A stretch of 16,020 nucleotides of DNA from Clostridiales bacterium (GTDB lineage: Bacteria > Bacillota > Clostridia > Oscillospirales > Acutalibacteraceae): NCBI GenBank assembly GCA_012511485.1, contig JAAZFZ010000222.1, forward strand, positions 1 through 16,020. Reading direction: 5' to 3'. Of this stretch, positions 15,090 through 16,020 are shown in pieces. The notes under the pieces were generated by a model. That model was given only the letters and a program-made list of their open reading frames with translations, was not told the origin of the DNA and ran no database searches. Every line of letters begins with the position of its first letter. Position 1 is the stretch's first letter. Made by a program: the position numbers and the translations under genes.

Positions 15090-15719
15090 ATGGGAAATGT
15101 AACAATCACCAATCACCCGCTCATTCAACACAAGCTAACTCTTTTGAGAGATAAGAACACTGGCTCAAAGGAGTTCCGTGCCCTTGTCGGTGAAATAGCA
15201 ATGCTCATGTGTTATGAAGCAACACGCGACCTGCCTCTCAAGGAGGTTGAGATTGAAACACCTGTTTCAGTTGCAAAAGCAAAAGTTATTTCAGGCAAAA
15301 AGCTTGCCTTTGTCCCAATACTCAGAGCAGGTTTAGGTATGGTTGAAGGTGTTCTTGAGCTTGTCCCTTCAGCAAGAGTGGGTCATATCGGCCTTTACCG
15401 TGACCCTGAAACTCTTATGCCCGTTGAATATTACTGCAAGCTTCCTGCCGATATAACAGAGCGAGAGGTTATTGTTCTTGACCCGATGCTCGCAACAGGT
15501 GGTTCTGCAATTGATGCAATTACGCAAATAAAAAAACGCAGCCCAAAGTCAATTAAGTTTATGGGCATAATTGCTGCTCCCGAAGGCTTAAATGCTCTGA
15601 GCAAGGCTCATTCCGATGTTGATATCTTTTGCGCCGCTCTTGATGAAAAGCTAAATGAGCATGGTTATATTGTGCCCGGTCTCGGAGATGCCGGTGATAG
15701 GATTTTTGGCACAAAATAG
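15090..15719 (+). CDS. upp: Uracil phosphoribosyltransferase
   Basis: Upp salvages uracil by joining it to PRPP to form UMP. From ATG 15090 the protein has 209 residues, the same size as Bacillus Upp, and starts MGNVTITNHPLIQHKL, which matches the family N-terminus HPLIQHKL. The PRPP-binding loop DPMLATGGS is at 131-139, and the C-terminal PGLGDAGDRIFGTK forms the uracil pocket. An upstream in-frame ATG at 15075 would add five residues, but a GGGAG site (15077-15081) lies eight bases before 15090 and would be inside that longer version, so 15090 is preferred. It lies 38 bases after rpiB and is followed by a strong terminator, closing the operon. No uracil permease gene or PyrR-type leader is visible here. 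Confidence 0.95.
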   Translation: MGNVTITNHPLIQHKLTLLRDKNTGSKEFRALVGEIAMLMCYEATRDLPLKEVEIETPVSVAKAKVISGKKLAFVPILRAGLGMVEGVLELVPSARVGHIGLYRDPETLMPVEYYCKLPADITEREVIVLDPMLATGGSAIDAITQIKKRSPKSIKFMGIIAAPEGLNALSKAHSDVDIFCAALDEKLNEHGYIVPGLGDAGDRIFGTK

Positions 15720-15741
15720 AAAAGTTTTACATTTATTTTAT

Positions 15742-15773
15742 AAGCTGCGTTTTTTTGACGCAGCTTTTCTTTT
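15742..15773 (+). terminator. Intrinsic terminator after upp
   Basis: AAGCTGCGT (15742-15750) and ACGCAGCTT (15758-15766) form a perfect nine-base stem around a seven-base T-rich loop, followed by TTCTTTT. It starts 22 bases after the upp stop and would end the tsaE-upp transcript. Confidence 0.9.
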
Positions 15774-15954
15774 ACCGCTTTTTTATAATATGCATAATTT
15801 AACTGAGTTAAAGTTTTAGTCAACATATCATTTTTTGCTTTTAAAAAGCATATTTACCGCAAATAATATCACCGAAAAAGGTCAAATTAATAATGTTTCG
15901 CAAAAGCTTTTTTGCATTGTGAAACAGTTTCTGATTGATGCTTGGAGGTGAAAA
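15774..15954. other. AT-rich spacer with small inverted repeats
   Basis: This 181-base spacer holds no open frame that I would call a gene. It contains three small inverted repeats: TTAAC-TGA-GTTAA (15799-15811), TGCTTTT-A-AAAAGCA (15836-15850) and the longer hairpin at 15894-15926. A TATAAT occurs at 15784-15789, but its nearest TTGACG (15755-15760) is 23 bases away, so I could not place a promoter for the last gene with confidence. Confidence 0.6.
15894..15926 (+). promoter_or_regulatory. Possible leader hairpin or operator upstream of the right-edge gene
   Basis: TGTTTCGCAA (15894-15903) pairs with TTGTGAAACA (15917-15926) over ten positions including one G-U pair, around a 13-base loop AAGCTTTTTTGCA. 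Within it, GCAAAA and TTTTGC offer a competing inner stem. It lies 18 bases before the ribosome site of the next gene. It could be an RNA leader structure or a repressor site; in an AT-rich spacer chance is also possible. Confidence 0.35.
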
Positions 15955-16020
15955 ATGAAGAATTTTTTTAAGGTCGTCAGTGTGCTTGGATTAATAGTTT
16001 CCATTGGTATTTTTGCCCTT
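15955..16020 (+). CDS. N-terminus of an unidentified membrane or secreted protein, cut by window edge
   Basis: An ATG at 15955 is preceded, four bases away, by a near-perfect GGAGGTG (15944-15950). The 22 visible codons read MKNFFKVVSVLG followed by LIVSIGIFAL, a short basic N-terminus and then an uninterrupted hydrophobic stretch, as in a signal peptide or an N-terminal membrane anchor. The frame is open to the end of the window. Too little is visible to name a family. It is separated from upp by a terminator, so it begins a new transcription unit. Confidence 0.7.
   Translation, partial: MKNFFKVVSVLGLIVSIGIFAL

Noticed and set aside
15755..15789. TTGACG/TATAAT as a promoter for the right-edge gene
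   Set aside because: The 23-base spacing is too long, and the -35 candidate lies within the upp terminator stem.
1..16020. Search for CRISPR arrays, transposases, integrase sites, phage genes, tRNA and rRNA genes
   Set aside because: No regularly spaced repeats, mobile-element proteins or recognisable structural RNA were seen on either strand by eye.

Overview
This window looks like an ordinary stretch of chromosome from a low-GC Gram-positive bacterium, most likely an anaerobic member of Clostridia (Oscillospirales/Ruminococcaceae-like). The evidence is the gene neighbourhood (ROK kinase, murB, rapZ, whiA, dnaE, pfkA, pcrA), strong AGGAGG-type ribosome binding sites, frequent TTG/GTG starts, and consensus TTGACA/TATAAT-like promoters. 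The lineage is inferred from gene order and protein style; no 16S or other marker gene is present.

Layout. Positions 1-12075 hold a tightly packed plus-strand block: the 3' part of a ROK-family sugar kinase, murB (peptidoglycan precursor synthesis), rapZ (nucleotide-binding RNase adaptor/regulator), whiA (regulator of division/sporulation genes), dnaE (replicative polymerase alpha subunit with an apparently intact PHP exonuclease site), then after a 125-base gap with its own promoter pfkA (glycolysis), pcrA (UvrD-type helicase) and a secreted, probably membrane-anchored LCAT-like alpha/beta hydrolase. A bidirectional intrinsic terminator at about 12087-12116 separates this block from a single minus-strand gene, a RodA-type SEDS peptidoglycan polymerase (12142-13320). 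Back-to-back promoters at about 13358-13424 drive rodA leftward and a second plus-strand set rightward: tsaE, tsaB (tRNA t6A modification), rpiB (pentose phosphate pathway) and upp (uracil salvage), closed by a strong terminator at 15742-15773. A 180-base AT-rich spacer with several small inverted repeats then precedes the first 22 codons of a hydrophobic protein that runs off the window.

Functionally the genes are housekeeping: cell-wall synthesis (murB, rodA), carbon flow (ROK kinase, pfkA, rpiB), DNA replication/repair (dnaE, pcrA), translation fidelity (tsaE, tsaB), nucleotide salvage (upp) and regulation (rapZ, whiA). I found no CRISPR array, transposon, phage gene, toxin-antitoxin pair, rRNA or tRNA. 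The least understood items are the anchored LCAT-like hydrolase with a non-canonical nucleophile elbow, an insertion of about 40 residues in PcrA, the absence of yvcK between rapZ and whiA, and the unidentified membrane gene at the right edge. I do not see convincing evidence of a new multi-gene system. Four starts were set by ribosome-site spacing and family alignment rather than by the longest open frame: pfkA at 6998, pcrA at 7970, rodA at 13320 and upp at 15090.
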